Below are positions 16,852 through 26,785 of a stretch of 64,000 nucleotides of DNA, in pieces. The notes below the pieces were generated by a model. That model saw nothing but the letters and a program-made list of their open reading frames with translations, was not told the origin of the DNA and did not search any database. The stretch covers positions 558,001 to 622,000 of the forward strand of contig NZ_CP017688.1 of the NCBI RefSeq assembly GCF_001831475.1. Reading direction: 5' to 3'. How positions within the stretch are numbered: position 1 is the stretch's first letter; the number at the start of each line of letters is the position of its first letter. Both the position numbers and the translations under genes were made by a program. The stretch comes from Flavobacterium crassostreae (GTDB lineage: Bacteria > Bacteroidota > Bacteroidia > Flavobacteriales > Flavobacteriaceae).

Positions 16852-18246
16852 ATGAGTAAGACATTATTTGACAAAGTATGGGATGCACACGTGGTACGCA
16901 AAATTGAAGATGGACCGGATGTGTTTTTTATTGATCGTCATTTCATACACGAAGTTACTAGTCCTGTTGCCTTTTTGGGATTAAAAAATAGAGGTGTTTC
17001 TGTTTTATACCCAGAACGCACCTTTGCCACAGCAGATCACAATACCCCTACAATTAACCAACATTTGCCAGTTGAAGATGCTTTATCGGCAAATCAATTG
17101 AAAGCTCTAGAAGATAATGCTGCAGAATACGGTATTTCGCACTGGGGATTAGGGGATCCTAAAAACGGAATCGTGCATGTAATAGGTCCTGAAAATGGGA
17201 TTACCTTACCGGGTGCTACTATTGTTTGTGGAGATTCACATACTTCAACGCATGGTGCTTTTGGAGCAATTGCTTTTGGAATTGGAACCTCTGAGGTGGA
17301 GATGGTTTTAGCTACACAGTGTATCATGCAACCAAAACCTAAGAAAATGCGCATCAATGTTAATGGTGCTCTTAGTAAAGGTGTAAGCCCGAAAGATGTA
17401 GCCTTACACATAATTGCACAGTCTACCACCTCTGGGGGCACAGGATATTTTGTTGAATATGCTGGAGATGTTTTTACCAACATGAGTATGGAAGGCCGTA
17501 TGACGGTTTGCAATATGAGTATCGAAATGGGTGCTCGTGGAGGAATAATTGCTCCGGACCAAAAAACATTCGATTTCCTTGAAGGTAGATTATATGCTCC
17601 AAAAGGAGAAGAATGGACTAAAGCAGTTGCTTATTGGAAAACATTAAAAACAGATCCAGATGCCGTTTTTGATGCCGAAATAAACATCGATGCCGCAACT
17701 ATTGAGCCAATGATCACCTACGGAACCAATCCTGGAATGGGAATTGGTATTTCTAAAAAAATCCCGAACGCTAATCAAGTTCAAGGCGGTGCAGCAAGTT
17801 ATAAAAAATCCCTAGCTTATATGGGCTTTGAAGAAGAAGACACCATGATAGGAAAACCAATTGACTTTGTTTTCTTAGGTAGTTGCACCAACGGACGTAT
17901 TGAAGATTTTAGAGCCTTTACCGAAATTGTAAAAGGGCGTAAAAAAGCTGCTAACGTTACGGCTTGGTTAGTTCCTGGCTCTCATGTTGTTGAAGCACAA
18001 ATTAAAGAAGAGGGTTTATTAGACACCTTAACCGAAGCCGGTTTTGTATTGCGTCAACCCGGATGTTCTGCTTGTTTGGCAATGAATGATGACAAAGTTC
18101 CTGCCGGAAAATATGCCGTTAGTACCTCCAACAGAAACTTTGAAGGACGCCAAGGTCCAGGTTCTAGAACCCTGTTAGCCTCGCCAATTATGGCAGCAGC
18201 AGCAGCAGTTACCGGAAAACTAACCGATCCGCGAGAGCTTTTTTAA
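16852..18246 (+). CDS. leuC: 3-isopropylmalate dehydratase large subunit
   Basis: 464 residues, aconitase-superfamily enzyme that isomerises 2-isopropylmalate to 3-isopropylmalate in leucine biosynthesis with LeuD. The [4Fe-4S] cysteines are Cys345 in FLGSCTNGR and Cys405/Cys408 in [12 protein letters not shown]. The substrate-loop motif [24 protein letters not shown] (about 127-150) is intact. Length is standard for bacterial LeuC. It is the first gene of the leucine cluster, followed by leuD after 170 bp. Confidence 0.97.
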   Translation: MSKTLFDKVWDAHVVRKIEDGPDVFFIDRHFIHEVTSPVAFLGLKNRGVSVLYPERTFATADHNTPTINQHLPVEDALSANQLKALEDNAAEYGISHWGLGDPKNGIVHVIGPENGITLPGATIVCGDSHTSTHGAFGAIAFGIGTSEVEMVLATQCIMQPKPKKMRINVNGALSKGVSPKDVALHIIAQSTTSGGTGYFVEYAGDVFTNMSMEGRMTVCNMSIEMGARGGIIAPDQKTFDFLEGRLYAPKGEEWTKAVAYWKTLKTDPDAVFDAEINIDAATIEPMITYGTNPGMGIGISKKIPNANQVQGGAASYKKSLAYMGFEEEDTMIGKPIDFVFLGSCTNGRIEDFRAFTEIVKGRKKAANVTAWLVPGSHVVEAQIKEEGLLDTLTEAGFVLRQPGCSACLAMNDDKVPAGKYAVSTSNRNFEGRQGPGSRTLLASPIMAAAAAVTGKLTDPRELF

Positions 18247-18416
18247 AGAAGTTCCCATTTAGGCAAAAACATATTGGCTAATCTAAGGATGGTGTAAAAT
18301 AATTATTTTTAGAACACAGACCCAAAAATTAATAGAAAAATCAAAATAGGCTCCTAGTCTTTAGTTCGTGGCAACAAGTCAAAAATTAAAAACACAAAGC
18401 CAAAAGCAATACAAAT

Positions 18417-19013
18417 ATGGCATACGACAAATTTAACATCCTTACCAGTAGTGCAGTGCCACTACCGATAGAAAATATAGACACAGACCAAATAATTCCT
18501 GCCCGTTTTTTAAAAGCCACAAAACGAGAAGCCTTTGGAGACAACCTCTTTAGAGACTGGCGCTACCATACAGACAACACTCTCAAAAAAGATTTTGTTC
18601 TAAACGATGCTACCTATAGCGGCAAAATATTAGTGGGCGGAAAAAACTTTGGCTCCGGCTCTTCTAGAGAACACGCAGCTTGGGCGGTCTATGATTATGG
18701 CTTTCGGGTAGTTGTGTCTAGTTTTTTTGCAGACATTTTTAAAGGAAATTGTTTGAACGTAGGAGTATTACCCGTACAAATAAGTCCCGAGTTTGCACAA
18801 AACATTTTCAATGCTATTGAGGCAGATCCAAAAACAGAATTAGAAATTAATCTTCCCGAACAAACCATTACCCTTAAGGCTACGGGCCAAAAAGAATCTT
18901 TTGCCATCAACGGCTACAAAAAGAACAATATGTTGCATGGCTTTGATGACATTGACTATTTACAAAACATTAAAGAAGACATTGTCACTTTTGCTGAAAA
19001 GCAACTTATTTAA
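18417..19013 (+). CDS. leuD: 3-isopropylmalate dehydratase small subunit
   Basis: 198 residues, swivelling domain partner of LeuC. Signatures are NIDTDQIIPARFLK (about 20-33) and GGKNFGSGSSREHAAWAVYDYG (about 74-95), which carries the substrate-binding GSSREHA. Standard length. The 170-bp gap after leuC contains no recognisable gene or terminator, so the two are probably co-transcribed. Confidence 0.97.
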   Translation: MAYDKFNILTSSAVPLPIENIDTDQIIPARFLKATKREAFGDNLFRDWRYHTDNTLKKDFVLNDATYSGKILVGGKNFGSGSSREHAAWAVYDYGFRVVVSSFFADIFKGNCLNVGVLPVQISPEFAQNIFNAIEADPKTELEINLPEQTITLKATGQKESFAINGYKKNNMLHGFDDIDYLQNIKEDIVTFAEKQLI

Positions 19014-19056
19014 ACCTTAAAACAAACCGCTTACTATTGACCTGTTTGCTTTGTGA

Positions 19057-19218
19057 ATGAAATTTGAACCAAATACCTTAACCGACTTTGATTCCCTTTT
19101 TGAATTTTATGGTTTAGGAGTTGCTTATCAAAAAACAAATTCAAGAAACATTGGATGTGGTTTTGATTTTTTAGGAGGGATCACCCTGAGTTTGTTTCAA
19201 ATAAAAACAGAATACTAG
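19057..19218 (+). CDS. Small open reading frame of 53 residues between leuD and the synthase gene
   Basis: Runs from ATG at 19057 to TAG at 19216-19218 with sequence MKFEPNTLTDFDSLFEFYGL at the N-terminus and an aromatic, glycine-rich C-terminal half (NIGCGFDFLGGITLSLFQIK). Not recognised. It could be a real small protein or the relic of a longer gene; it fills most of an otherwise empty 247-bp gap in the operon. Confidence 0.35.
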   Translation: MKFEPNTLTDFDSLFEFYGLGVAYQKTNSRNIGCGFDFLGGITLSLFQIKTEY

Positions 19219-19225
19219 CCGCACG

Positions 19226-19261
19226 ATGGCAACCATAACTATTGGCTTAGATATAAAATAA
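19226..19261 (+). other. 11-codon mini-ORF overlapping the synthase start
   Basis: ATG at 19226 encodes MATITIGLDIK and its TAA stop (19259-19261) overlaps the ATG of the next gene (TAATG). This arrangement is typical of translational coupling. Three of eleven residues are isoleucine. Whether it is translated is unknown. Confidence 0.3.
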
Positions 19262-20778
19262 TGGAGAAAAGAAAAATTGAAATAATGGACACGACGCTTC
19301 GTGATGGGGAACAAACCTCAGGAGTGTCATTTTCTGCCGCAGAAAAACTAACCATTGCACAATTATTATTAGAAGAGTTGAATGTGGACCGTATTGAAAT
19401 TGCATCGGCACGAGTGAGTGAAGGCGAATTTCAAGGGGTAAAAGGAATTATGTCTTGGGCAAAAGAAAAAGGATATACAAACCGTGTTGAAGTATTAACC
19501 TTTGTTGATGGTGGTCTTTCTATAGAATGGATGAAAAAAAGTGGTGCAAAAGTTCAAAATTTATTGACAAAAGGTTCTTTAAACCACCTTACACACCAAC
19601 TAAAGAAAACACCAGAACAGCATTTTTATGAAATTGCAAAAACAATTAGTCTTGCAAAAGAAAACAATATTGAAACAAACGTTTATCTTGAAGATTGGAG
19701 TAACGGCATGCGCAATTCTCCAGAATATGTATTTCAATATCTTGATTTTATTGTTACACAGCCCGTAAAAAGAGTTTTACTCCCAGATACACTAGGAGTG
19801 CTTATCCCTGAGCATACTTTTGAGTATTTATCAAAAATTACAACTAAATATCCAGGTATTCATTTTGACTTTCATGCTCATAATGATTATGACTTAAGTA
19901 TTGCTAACGTAATGGAAGCGCTTAAGGCAGGAGTTCATGGTTTACACGTAACTGTAAACGGAATGGGAGAACGTGCTGGAAACGCTCCTCTTGAAAGTAC
20001 CGTTGCTGTAATCAATGATTTCATGCCAGAGATCGAAATTAATGTAAAAGAACCTTCTTTATACAAAGTTAGTAAGTTGGTCGAAGCATTTACAGGATAT
20101 CGAATCCCTGCTAATAAACCCATTGTAGGAGATAATGTGTTTACTCAAACAGCAGGTATTCATGCCGATGGGGACACTAAAAACAATTTGTATTTTAACG
20201 ATTTATTACCAGAACGCTTTGGAAGAAAAAGGCAATATGCTTTAGGCAAGACATCTGGAAAGGCGAATATCGAAAAAAATCTTCAAGAACTTGGTTTACA
20301 ACTGAATCCAGAAGATATAAAGTTAGTTACGCAAAGAATCATTGCGTTAGGAGACAAAAAAGAAACGGTAACCAAAGAAGACCTTCCTTATATTATCTCA
20401 GATGTTTTACACAGTAAAATTTTTGAAGAGAAAATTATAGTAGAATCCTATATTTTATCCCATGCCAAAGGAATGCGTCCTTCAACAACGCTATGTTTAA
20501 AAATGGATGGTGAACTAATTGAAGAGCACGCACAAGGAGACGGGCAATTTGATGCTTTTATGAATGCGTTAAGCAAAATTTACAAAAGCAAGAACTTAGA
20601 ATTACCTAAATTAATAGATTATGCAGTTCGTATCCCGCCAGGAAGTAGCTCCGATGCATTATGCGAAACCGTGATCACTTGGACCAACAATGCAAAAGAA
20701 TTCAAAACTAGAGGACTCGATTCAGATCAAACTGTTGCTGCCATTATTGCTACGCAAAAAATGTTGAATGTGGTATAA
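19261..20778 (+). CDS. 2-isopropylmalate synthase family protein (HMGL-like plus LeuA allosteric domain)
   Basis: 505 residues. N-terminal TIM barrel with DTTLRDGEQTSGVSFSAAEK (10-29), in which Arg and Asp bind substrate and metal, and the metal-binding HAHNDYDLSIAN and GMGERAGNAPLE motifs. The C-terminal part (about 370-505) is the regulatory domain that binds the end product (KGMRPSTTLCLKMDGELIEEHAQGDGQFDAFMNAL). Position between leuD and leuB makes condensation of acetyl-CoA with 2-oxoisovalerate the likely reaction. Citramalate synthases share the same architecture, so the substrate is not certain from sequence alone. Confidence 0.88.
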   Translation: MEKRKIEIMDTTLRDGEQTSGVSFSAAEKLTIAQLLLEELNVDRIEIASARVSEGEFQGVKGIMSWAKEKGYTNRVEVLTFVDGGLSIEWMKKSGAKVQNLLTKGSLNHLTHQLKKTPEQHFYEIAKTISLAKENNIETNVYLEDWSNGMRNSPEYVFQYLDFIVTQPVKRVLLPDTLGVLIPEHTFEYLSKITTKYPGIHFDFHAHNDYDLSIANVMEALKAGVHGLHVTVNGMGERAGNAPLESTVAVINDFMPEIEINVKEPSLYKVSKLVEAFTGYRIPANKPIVGDNVFTQTAGIHADGDTKNNLYFNDLLPERFGRKRQYALGKTSGKANIEKNLQELGLQLNPEDIKLVTQRIIALGDKKETVTKEDLPYIISDVLHSKIFEEKIIVESYILSHAKGMRPSTTLCLKMDGELIEEHAQGDGQFDAFMNALSKIYKSKNLELPKLIDYAVRIPPGSSSDALCETVITWTNNAKEFKTRGLDSDQTVAAIIATQKMLNVV

Positions 20779-20900
20779 ATAGGTCTGCTTATTTCTTAAA
20801 ATTAACTTGATATCCCCATAGTGTATTCAATTTATAGTCTTTGGGGGATATCTATTTTAAAAACAAATTAAAATACCAACAACCGACATTGAAGTTTTCT

Positions 20901-20908
20901 TACATTTG
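20901..20908 (+). promoter_or_regulatory. Putative promoter of the M48 peptidase gene
   Basis: TACATTTG followed by TG matches the -7 consensus and lies 23 bp before the ATG at 20931. It argues against any start further upstream and suggests the peptidase cassette has its own transcription start inside the leucine cluster. Confidence 0.55.
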
Positions 20909-20930
20909 TGTTGTTAAATTAATTATCTAT

Positions 20931-22223
20931 ATGAAGCCTCTTCTTGTTAAAATTTTATTGTTTTCGTTTTTTGTAATTCACGGACAAACTTATAAACCTT
21001 ATGACACTATATCTTTTAGCAAAAGAAAAGAGGTCTTAAAAGAATTCGAAAGCAGACACGAAAAAAAAATAAAAGAAATAAAAAAGGAATTTTCTGGAAA
21101 AATAAGTAAAGACATTGTTGCAATACATACTCAACAATTTGAAGATTTTTCTAAAACAGTAAACAACAAAACCCTATATTTTGATGATAAACTACAAGAG
21201 TATGCACAAAAAATACAAAGAGAAATTGTAGCTAGCAACCCTAGTTTGGCAAACCAAAACATTAAAATTTATTTTTCTAGAAGCCCAGAACCTAATGCAT
21301 ACAGTATTGGCGATGGTACAATACTATTCAATCTAGAATTACTCAAATATATTGAAGATGAGGCCGAAATTGGGTTTGTTTTTTGTCATGAAATAGCACA
21401 TTATTTATTAAACCATAGAGATAAAAGCATTCAAAAGAAAGTGCTTTTACAAAATACAAAAGAATATTTAAGTGCCGAAAAAGACATCAAAAGATCCAAA
21501 TTCAATAGACAAGTTAAATCAGAGAAAATTGCCAAAGAACTGATTTATTCTAGGAAAAGCAAGTCTCGATCTCATGAATTTGAAGCAGACTCACTTGGCG
21601 TGCACTATTTTAAAAAAACACATTACAACAATAATTCGATTATAAAACTGCTCGACCACCTGTCTGTTTCAGACATTGAGAAGGATAGTTTGCCCAAAGC
21701 TTCTTACCCCAAAAATTTTACGACCAAAAATCAAAAATTCATCAAAGAATGGACTCATATGGAAGATTTTTCAAAATACAGTTATCTAAAAGAGAATAGC
21801 TTTAAATGGAATATTGACTCCTTAAAAACACACCCCAATTGTGACCAACGTATTGAGAGGGTTAAAAAAGAAATTAAAGGCAACGTTAAAGATTTTTATG
21901 TTGACAAAGCATTTTTTACGACTTTAAAAAAGAATATTTATTATGAGCAAGTTTTTAATAATTACTATTTAAAAAATTACGGCCTAAGTTTATATGATGC
22001 TTTAAAGTTAAAAGAGAAAGACCCAAAAAATGTTTTTTTGAAAGAAATGATTACTCATGATTTTGAAGAATTGGCAAAAGCAAAAAAGGAATTAAAATTA
22101 AATACTTACATCCCTCTGATTAATCCAAACGAACACACCCAAAGTCAGCAATACTTTTTGGGTTTTATGACAAATTTAACCCAAACAGAACTACAACAAT
22201 TGGCAGCAGATTATAAAAATTAA
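20931..22223 (+). CDS. M48 family zinc metallopeptidase, exported
   Basis: 430 residues from the ATG at 20931. The reading frame is open further upstream to 20841, but 20931 starts a good signal peptide (MKPLLVKILLFSFFVIHGQ) and follows a -7 box. Catalytic motif HEIAH at 153-157 (FVFCHEIAHYLLNH); third zinc ligand probably Glu216 in SHEFEADSLG, the ExxxD pattern of M48. The N-terminal 20-80 region is charged and helical. It resembles periplasmic BepA/YfgC-type or Oma1-like peptidases, but the substrate is unknown. Located between the leucine synthase gene and three tandem paralogues. Confidence 0.85.
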   Translation: MKPLLVKILLFSFFVIHGQTYKPYDTISFSKRKEVLKEFESRHEKKIKEIKKEFSGKISKDIVAIHTQQFEDFSKTVNNKTLYFDDKLQEYAQKIQREIVASNPSLANQNIKIYFSRSPEPNAYSIGDGTILFNLELLKYIEDEAEIGFVFCHEIAHYLLNHRDKSIQKKVLLQNTKEYLSAEKDIKRSKFNRQVKSEKIAKELIYSRKSKSRSHEFEADSLGVHYFKKTHYNNNSIIKLLDHLSVSDIEKDSLPKASYPKNFTTKNQKFIKEWTHMEDFSKYSYLKENSFKWNIDSLKTHPNCDQRIERVKKEIKGNVKDFYVDKAFFTTLKKNIYYEQVFNNYYLKNYGLSLYDALKLKEKDPKNVFLKEMITHDFEELAKAKKELKLNTYIPLINPNEHTQSQQYFLGFMTNLTQTELQQLAADYKN

Positions 22224-22233
22224 CAAACAACCA

Positions 22234-23679
22234 ATGAAAAAAACGATTCTATTTTTGTTATTATTTACATCCCTTAGTCGAGCACAAAGCTATACTGTAC
22301 TAAACAATACTGCTGGAGAGTTAGAAAGATTCTCCCCAATTTATGATCACGAAACGCTTTATGGTTATGTAGAAGTGCGTAAGATGAATGTTGACGAAAA
22401 TTTGAAAAACACATTCAAATACACCGTTTTAGACAAAAACTTTAATTCCATTTGTGTGGGCGAACTTACAGACCAAGCTTCTAAGTCAAAACGATACCTA
22501 AAAGTCTTAGATGTTAATTATGCCAATGGATATTTGCTTTTTGATTTAGTAGAATATGCCAAGAGCGGTGGACAAGAATCTGTTTTTTTGCCAAAAACGT
22601 ACCAAGTTGTTGATTTGAAAAACAATGTTGTAATCAATAAAGGAGTTCCTATTAATGAGGTGTATTATAATCCTATTTATTCATCTACTTATTCATTAGA
22701 TAAAACAGGTTTTTTGGCGGTAAATGGAGAGCGCACTATTAAAAATTTCATGGTAAAAACCGTGCCTTTTTGTGCTCTTAGTACCAAAGGGGAGAAAATT
22801 TGGGAATATCAAAATCCTCGAAAGTATGAAAAAGCAGTGAATTATTATTCTCTAAAAAGTTATACTGAAAATTATATTGTGTTGTATAACTTTTTTAGAA
22901 ACGGAAGTCGAAATGAAGTCTTACAAGCAAATGTTGTCGTTTTAGATGCTAAAACAGGTAAAGAATTAGTATACCACCCCCTTGAGAGTGAGTATACCGT
23001 TGACTGTGAATATGCCTTTACAGATGAAGATAAATTATATATTGGCGGGAAGTTTTTAAAAAAAAACAAAGATAATTACCCCCATTTTAAAGAGTCCTTA
23101 GGTATTTTTCAAAAAGTTATTGATTTGAAAACCAATGCCATTATTAGAGATTCATATAGAAAAAATGAATCCTATAAAGATATAAAAATTAGTGAAGACG
23201 GAAGAGTTAGTGGAGATGGCTTTTTAAAATATCAAAAATGCAATCTAAATCCTGATGGAACTTTTTTTGTCTTAGCAGAATCTTTTCGAATAACTCAAAC
23301 AGGGAAGAATTACACTCAGTTATATACTTTTTTGATGGATAAGGATTTTAATTCGGTTAAAACAACAGAATATAATGTCAAATCAACAATGGGTTATAAA
23401 TATTATTTTTCACAGCGAATAGCTAATAAAATGGGACGTGCTTATTTCTTCTTTGATAAAAATGACAATAGTAACCTCGAACTTAACATTCTAAATCACT
23501 ATTATAAATCAAAAAAAGAAACAATTCAAAAAATGCCTTTAACCAATAAAGAGAGTAGTATTAATGTATTTCCAGCTAAAGAAGGTTATGTAGGAATTGC
23601 AGAATACTTCAAAGATCCTAAAAAAGAAGGAAAGTATATGGAAATACGTTTAGAAAAACTGAACTTTGAGCGCGAATAA
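22234..23679 (+). CDS. Secreted protein of unknown function, paralogue 1 of 3
   Basis: 481 residues with a signal peptide (MKKTILFLLLFTSLSRAQ). Not recognised. The body has repeating strand-rich blocks (YTVLDKNFNSICVGELTD, IWEYQNPRKYEKAV, LYTFLMDKDFNSVKTTEYNV) that could form a beta-propeller (inference). Conserved blocks shared with its two neighbours include SLGIF..VIDLK, FLKYQKCNLNPDGTFFVLAE, GRAYFFFDKNDNSNLELN and the C-terminus GYVGIAEYFKDPKKEGKYME. It starts 10 bp after the M48 peptidase gene, so the two are co-transcribed. Confidence 0.7.
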   Translation: MKKTILFLLLFTSLSRAQSYTVLNNTAGELERFSPIYDHETLYGYVEVRKMNVDENLKNTFKYTVLDKNFNSICVGELTDQASKSKRYLKVLDVNYANGYLLFDLVEYAKSGGQESVFLPKTYQVVDLKNNVVINKGVPINEVYYNPIYSSTYSLDKTGFLAVNGERTIKNFMVKTVPFCALSTKGEKIWEYQNPRKYEKAVNYYSLKSYTENYIVLYNFFRNGSRNEVLQANVVVLDAKTGKELVYHPLESEYTVDCEYAFTDEDKLYIGGKFLKKNKDNYPHFKESLGIFQKVIDLKTNAIIRDSYRKNESYKDIKISEDGRVSGDGFLKYQKCNLNPDGTFFVLAESFRITQTGKNYTQLYTFLMDKDFNSVKTTEYNVKSTMGYKYYFSQRIANKMGRAYFFFDKNDNSNLELNILNHYYKSKKETIQKMPLTNKESSINVFPAKEGYVGIAEYFKDPKKEGKYMEIRLEKLNFERE

Positions 23680-25283
23680 ACCTAAAAAAATTAATTCTTG
23701 AATACGTATTTATGAAAAAAACTCTTTTAATATTACTCTTTATAGTTCAATTTAGTTTTGGACAATCCTATACGATCCTCAATCAGGCTGAGGGCCGAAT
23801 AATGGCTTTTCAACCTCTTTATGATAATTACGATTTATTTGGCTACATCGAATTAAGGGAAATGAATATTGACGAAAATTTTAACGTAACGTGCAAGTAT
23901 ACTGTTTTGGATAAGAATATGAACAGATTAACTACGGGAGAATTTAGTCTAAAAAAATTAAATGATAAACAATATAATTTACATGTGAAAGATCTAAATT
24001 ATGCAAATGGAGTTATTCGAGTTGATTTCTTTCACAGATACAAATATAGCCCTCACACCATGGATATACCTATTTCAAGAGAGGTCCAAGTATATGCAAT
24101 GTTTAATATAAAAACAAATGAGGTAATTTCAAGTAGAGCTACTAATCCAGACATAATTGAAACTACCTTTAAATTCTCAAAAAAAGATGTTACAACATAT
24201 GATGCTTTTTCATTGGATAGCACTGGATTTTTAATTTGTGAAAACAAAAGAAAGGAAAGTAAAAAAGATCCTATCAATCAAAAATTTTATGCAATAAATG
24301 GCATTGACAAAAAAATCTGGGAATTTAACGGATCAAAAGTAGTAAAAAACCATTTTTTAAATTATGCAGTAGCTTATTATGATTCGGATTATATAATTTT
24401 AAAAGGATGGTTAAGTAAGGGAAACAAAAAAAATGATTTACACTATTTAATTCTAGACTCTAAAACCGGAAAAGAAATATATTTTTCTAAAATTCCTATT
24501 AATTATACACACAAATACAACTATGCTTTCGTACGTGAACATAAAGCCTATTTAGGAGGAAAATATTATAAAAAAGATAAAAATGAATTCACTGACTACG
24601 ATGAGTCTTTAGGTATTTTTCAACATATCTTTGATTTGAAATTAAACATAGACCTTGTAAGTAAATATGTGCCCTACGATCAATTTAAAGACATATCAAT
24701 TAACAAAAATGGAAAAGTGAGAGGAGAAGGGTTTATAGATTTTAAACGAACAAACATCAATCCAGACGGAACTTTTTTCATACTAGCGGAATCTTACTGG
24801 GAAAAAACGCAATATCGAGCTTATAACCAATTGTATACTTTTAGAATGGACAAAGATTTTAATCCCATAAAAACCAGCGAATACGACGTAAAAAGAACTA
24901 GAGGGTACAAGTACGATTTCTCACAGCGCTTGCCTGACAAATCAGGTAGAGCTTATTTCTTTTTTGATAAAAATGATGCTAAAGACTTAGAATTAAACAT
25001 AATAAATTATTACTTCAAATCTAAAAAAGAAGTAATTCAGAAAATAGCTATCAATAATGACAAAAGTGCTATTAGTATATTTCCCGCTAAAGAAGGTTAT
25101 GTAGGAATTGCAGAATACTTCAAAGATCCTAAAAAAGAAGGAAAATATATGGAAATACGTTTGGAAAAACTGAACTTTGAGCGCGAATAAACCTAAAAAA
25201 TTTAATTTTTGAATACGTATTTATGAAAAAAACTCTTTTAATATTACTCTTTATAGTTCAATTTAGTTTTGGACAATCCTACT
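23580..25283 (+). repeat. Near-identical direct repeats of about 190 bp flanking paralogue 2
   Basis: The segment from about 23580 to 23772 and the segment from about 25091 to 25283 differ at only a handful of bases. Each covers the end of one gene, the 32-bp gap and the signal-peptide codons of the next. Spacing is 1511 bp, the length of one gene unit. Confidence 0.8.
23712..25190 (+). CDS. Secreted protein of unknown function, paralogue 2 of 3
   Basis: 492 residues with a signal peptide (MKKTLLILLFIVQFSFGQ). Same family and layout as the flanking genes. Its middle differs clearly (KRTNINPDGTFFILAESYWEK, RPGYKY-like blocks), while the last 30 residues equal those of paralogue 1 and the first 20 equal those of paralogue 3. 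The DNA of both junctions is nearly identical over about 190 bp. It has no cysteine pairs or membrane helices beyond the signal, and no sorting domain. It starts 32 bp after paralogue 1. Confidence 0.7.
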   Translation: MKKTLLILLFIVQFSFGQSYTILNQAEGRIMAFQPLYDNYDLFGYIELREMNIDENFNVTCKYTVLDKNMNRLTTGEFSLKKLNDKQYNLHVKDLNYANGVIRVDFFHRYKYSPHTMDIPISREVQVYAMFNIKTNEVISSRATNPDIIETTFKFSKKDVTTYDAFSLDSTGFLICENKRKESKKDPINQKFYAINGIDKKIWEFNGSKVVKNHFLNYAVAYYDSDYIILKGWLSKGNKKNDLHYLILDSKTGKEIYFSKIPINYTHKYNYAFVREHKAYLGGKYYKKDKNEFTDYDESLGIFQHIFDLKLNIDLVSKYVPYDQFKDISINKNGKVRGEGFIDFKRTNINPDGTFFILAESYWEKTQYRAYNQLYTFRMDKDFNPIKTSEYDVKRTRGYKYDFSQRLPDKSGRAYFFFDKNDAKDLELNIINYYFKSKKEVIQKIAINNDKSAISIFPAKEGYVGIAEYFKDPKKEGKYMEIRLEKLNFERE

Positions 25284-26692
25284 CTGTGTTAAATCAGGCA
25301 GAAGGAAAAGCAGTGGCTTTTGTGCCAATAGTTGAAAACAAAGAACTATTTGGTTATGTAGAATTACGGGAAATGAATACGGATGAAAACTTGAATGTAA
25401 CCTTTAAGTATGTCATTTTAGACAAAAACATGAATCAAATTTGTACCGGTGAATTTGTCGAAAAAAAATTAAACCATTCAACGTATACTCCAGAAAAACT
25501 AGGTTTATACTATGTTGTTTATACTAAAGGCTTTCTCCGATTCAATTTCAGAATTGTAAATTCTACTACTGGCAAGAGTTCGTTCCTTACTTACAAGGTT
25601 TTGAATATAAATAGTAATAAAATAGTGAGTAGCGGTATTTATAATCCCGAAATAAAAGAGGTTTCATCTGATAACGCCAAAAAGGATAAAACCGATTATT
25701 TCAGTTGCCCTTTGCATGAGACAGGATTCTTGATTTATGGACATAAAGATGAAAAAGACAAAAGGGATGCAGATGATTATGAAATGTACGCCGTCAATAC
25801 TAATAATGAAAAAATCTGGGAATATAAAAATTCAATACCTTTAAAAAAGGAAGATTCCCAAATTTATTCCATACATAATTATAATTCTAAATATATAGTA
25901 TTGCGAGGAGACGTTACCAGTAAAAGTGGAATGAGAATTACTCATTTTGTTGTTTTAGACATCAAGACTGGCAAACAACTTTTTTACACTGAAATCCCAG
26001 CGCATTATACCCATTCTTTTGAAGATGTTTTAATACAAGATGATAGATTATATTTAATGGGAAGGTATTTTGAAAAAGTTAAAGGAGGTCTTTATGAATA
26101 TGATAAATCATTGGGGATTTTTCAATTTGTTTTTGATCTTAAATCTCAATCAATATATAAAGAGAAGTATCTTTCTTATGATAAATTTCTGGACATAAAA
26201 ATGAACAAATATGGAAAAATAAAAGGAGAAGGATTTTTAAATTTTAATGATTTTTATGTTAATCCAGATGGTTCAACTTTTATAATTTCAGAATCTTTTT
26301 TTCAAAAAGGTTTAAATCGAGACTATACACAGTTATATACCTTTACATTAGATAGCAATTTTGATCCAGTAAAAACCAATGTGTATGATGTTAAAACTAG
26401 CAAAGAGAGTAAGTTTAAATTCTCACAATATTTACCAAATAAAATAGGTAGGGCTTATTTCTTTTTTGACAAAACCGACAATAGTAATTTAGAGCTAAAC
26501 ATCGTTAATTATTATTTTAAATCTAAAAAAGAAGAAATTAGTAAGCTAACCTACAACACCAACAAAAGCACTATTTCAATTTTTCGAGCTAAAGAAGGCT
26601 ATGTCGGAATTGCAGAATACTTCAAGGACACTAAAAAAGACGGAAAATACATGGAGATCCGTTTGGAAAAATTAAATTATGAAAGAGAGTAA
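25223..26692 (+). CDS. Secreted protein of unknown function, paralogue 3 of 3
   Basis: 489 residues. The signal peptide and the 5' untranslated bases are the same as in paralogue 2. Shared blocks: YVELREMNTDENLNVTFKY, GEGFLNFNDFYVNPDGSTF, GRAYFFFDKTDNSNLELN and the C-terminus GYVGIAEYFKDTKKDGKYME. The C-terminal DNA is more diverged than in the other two, so it is probably the older end of the array. leuB follows after 93 bp without an obvious terminator. Confidence 0.7.
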   Translation: MKKTLLILLFIVQFSFGQSYSVLNQAEGKAVAFVPIVENKELFGYVELREMNTDENLNVTFKYVILDKNMNQICTGEFVEKKLNHSTYTPEKLGLYYVVYTKGFLRFNFRIVNSTTGKSSFLTYKVLNINSNKIVSSGIYNPEIKEVSSDNAKKDKTDYFSCPLHETGFLIYGHKDEKDKRDADDYEMYAVNTNNEKIWEYKNSIPLKKEDSQIYSIHNYNSKYIVLRGDVTSKSGMRITHFVVLDIKTGKQLFYTEIPAHYTHSFEDVLIQDDRLYLMGRYFEKVKGGLYEYDKSLGIFQFVFDLKSQSIYKEKYLSYDKFLDIKMNKYGKIKGEGFLNFNDFYVNPDGSTFIISESFFQKGLNRDYTQLYTFTLDSNFDPVKTNVYDVKTSKESKFKFSQYLPNKIGRAYFFFDKTDNSNLELNIVNYYFKSKKEEISKLTYNTNKSTISIFRAKEGYVGIAEYFKDTKKDGKYMEIRLEKLNYERE

Positions 26693-26785
26693 TACCTCTT
26701 TCTCGTAAAATTTTCTCAATAAAGATTTTCCTTAAAAAAGACAATTATACTTAAATTTAAACAGCTTACTAAACACTAAAAAACC

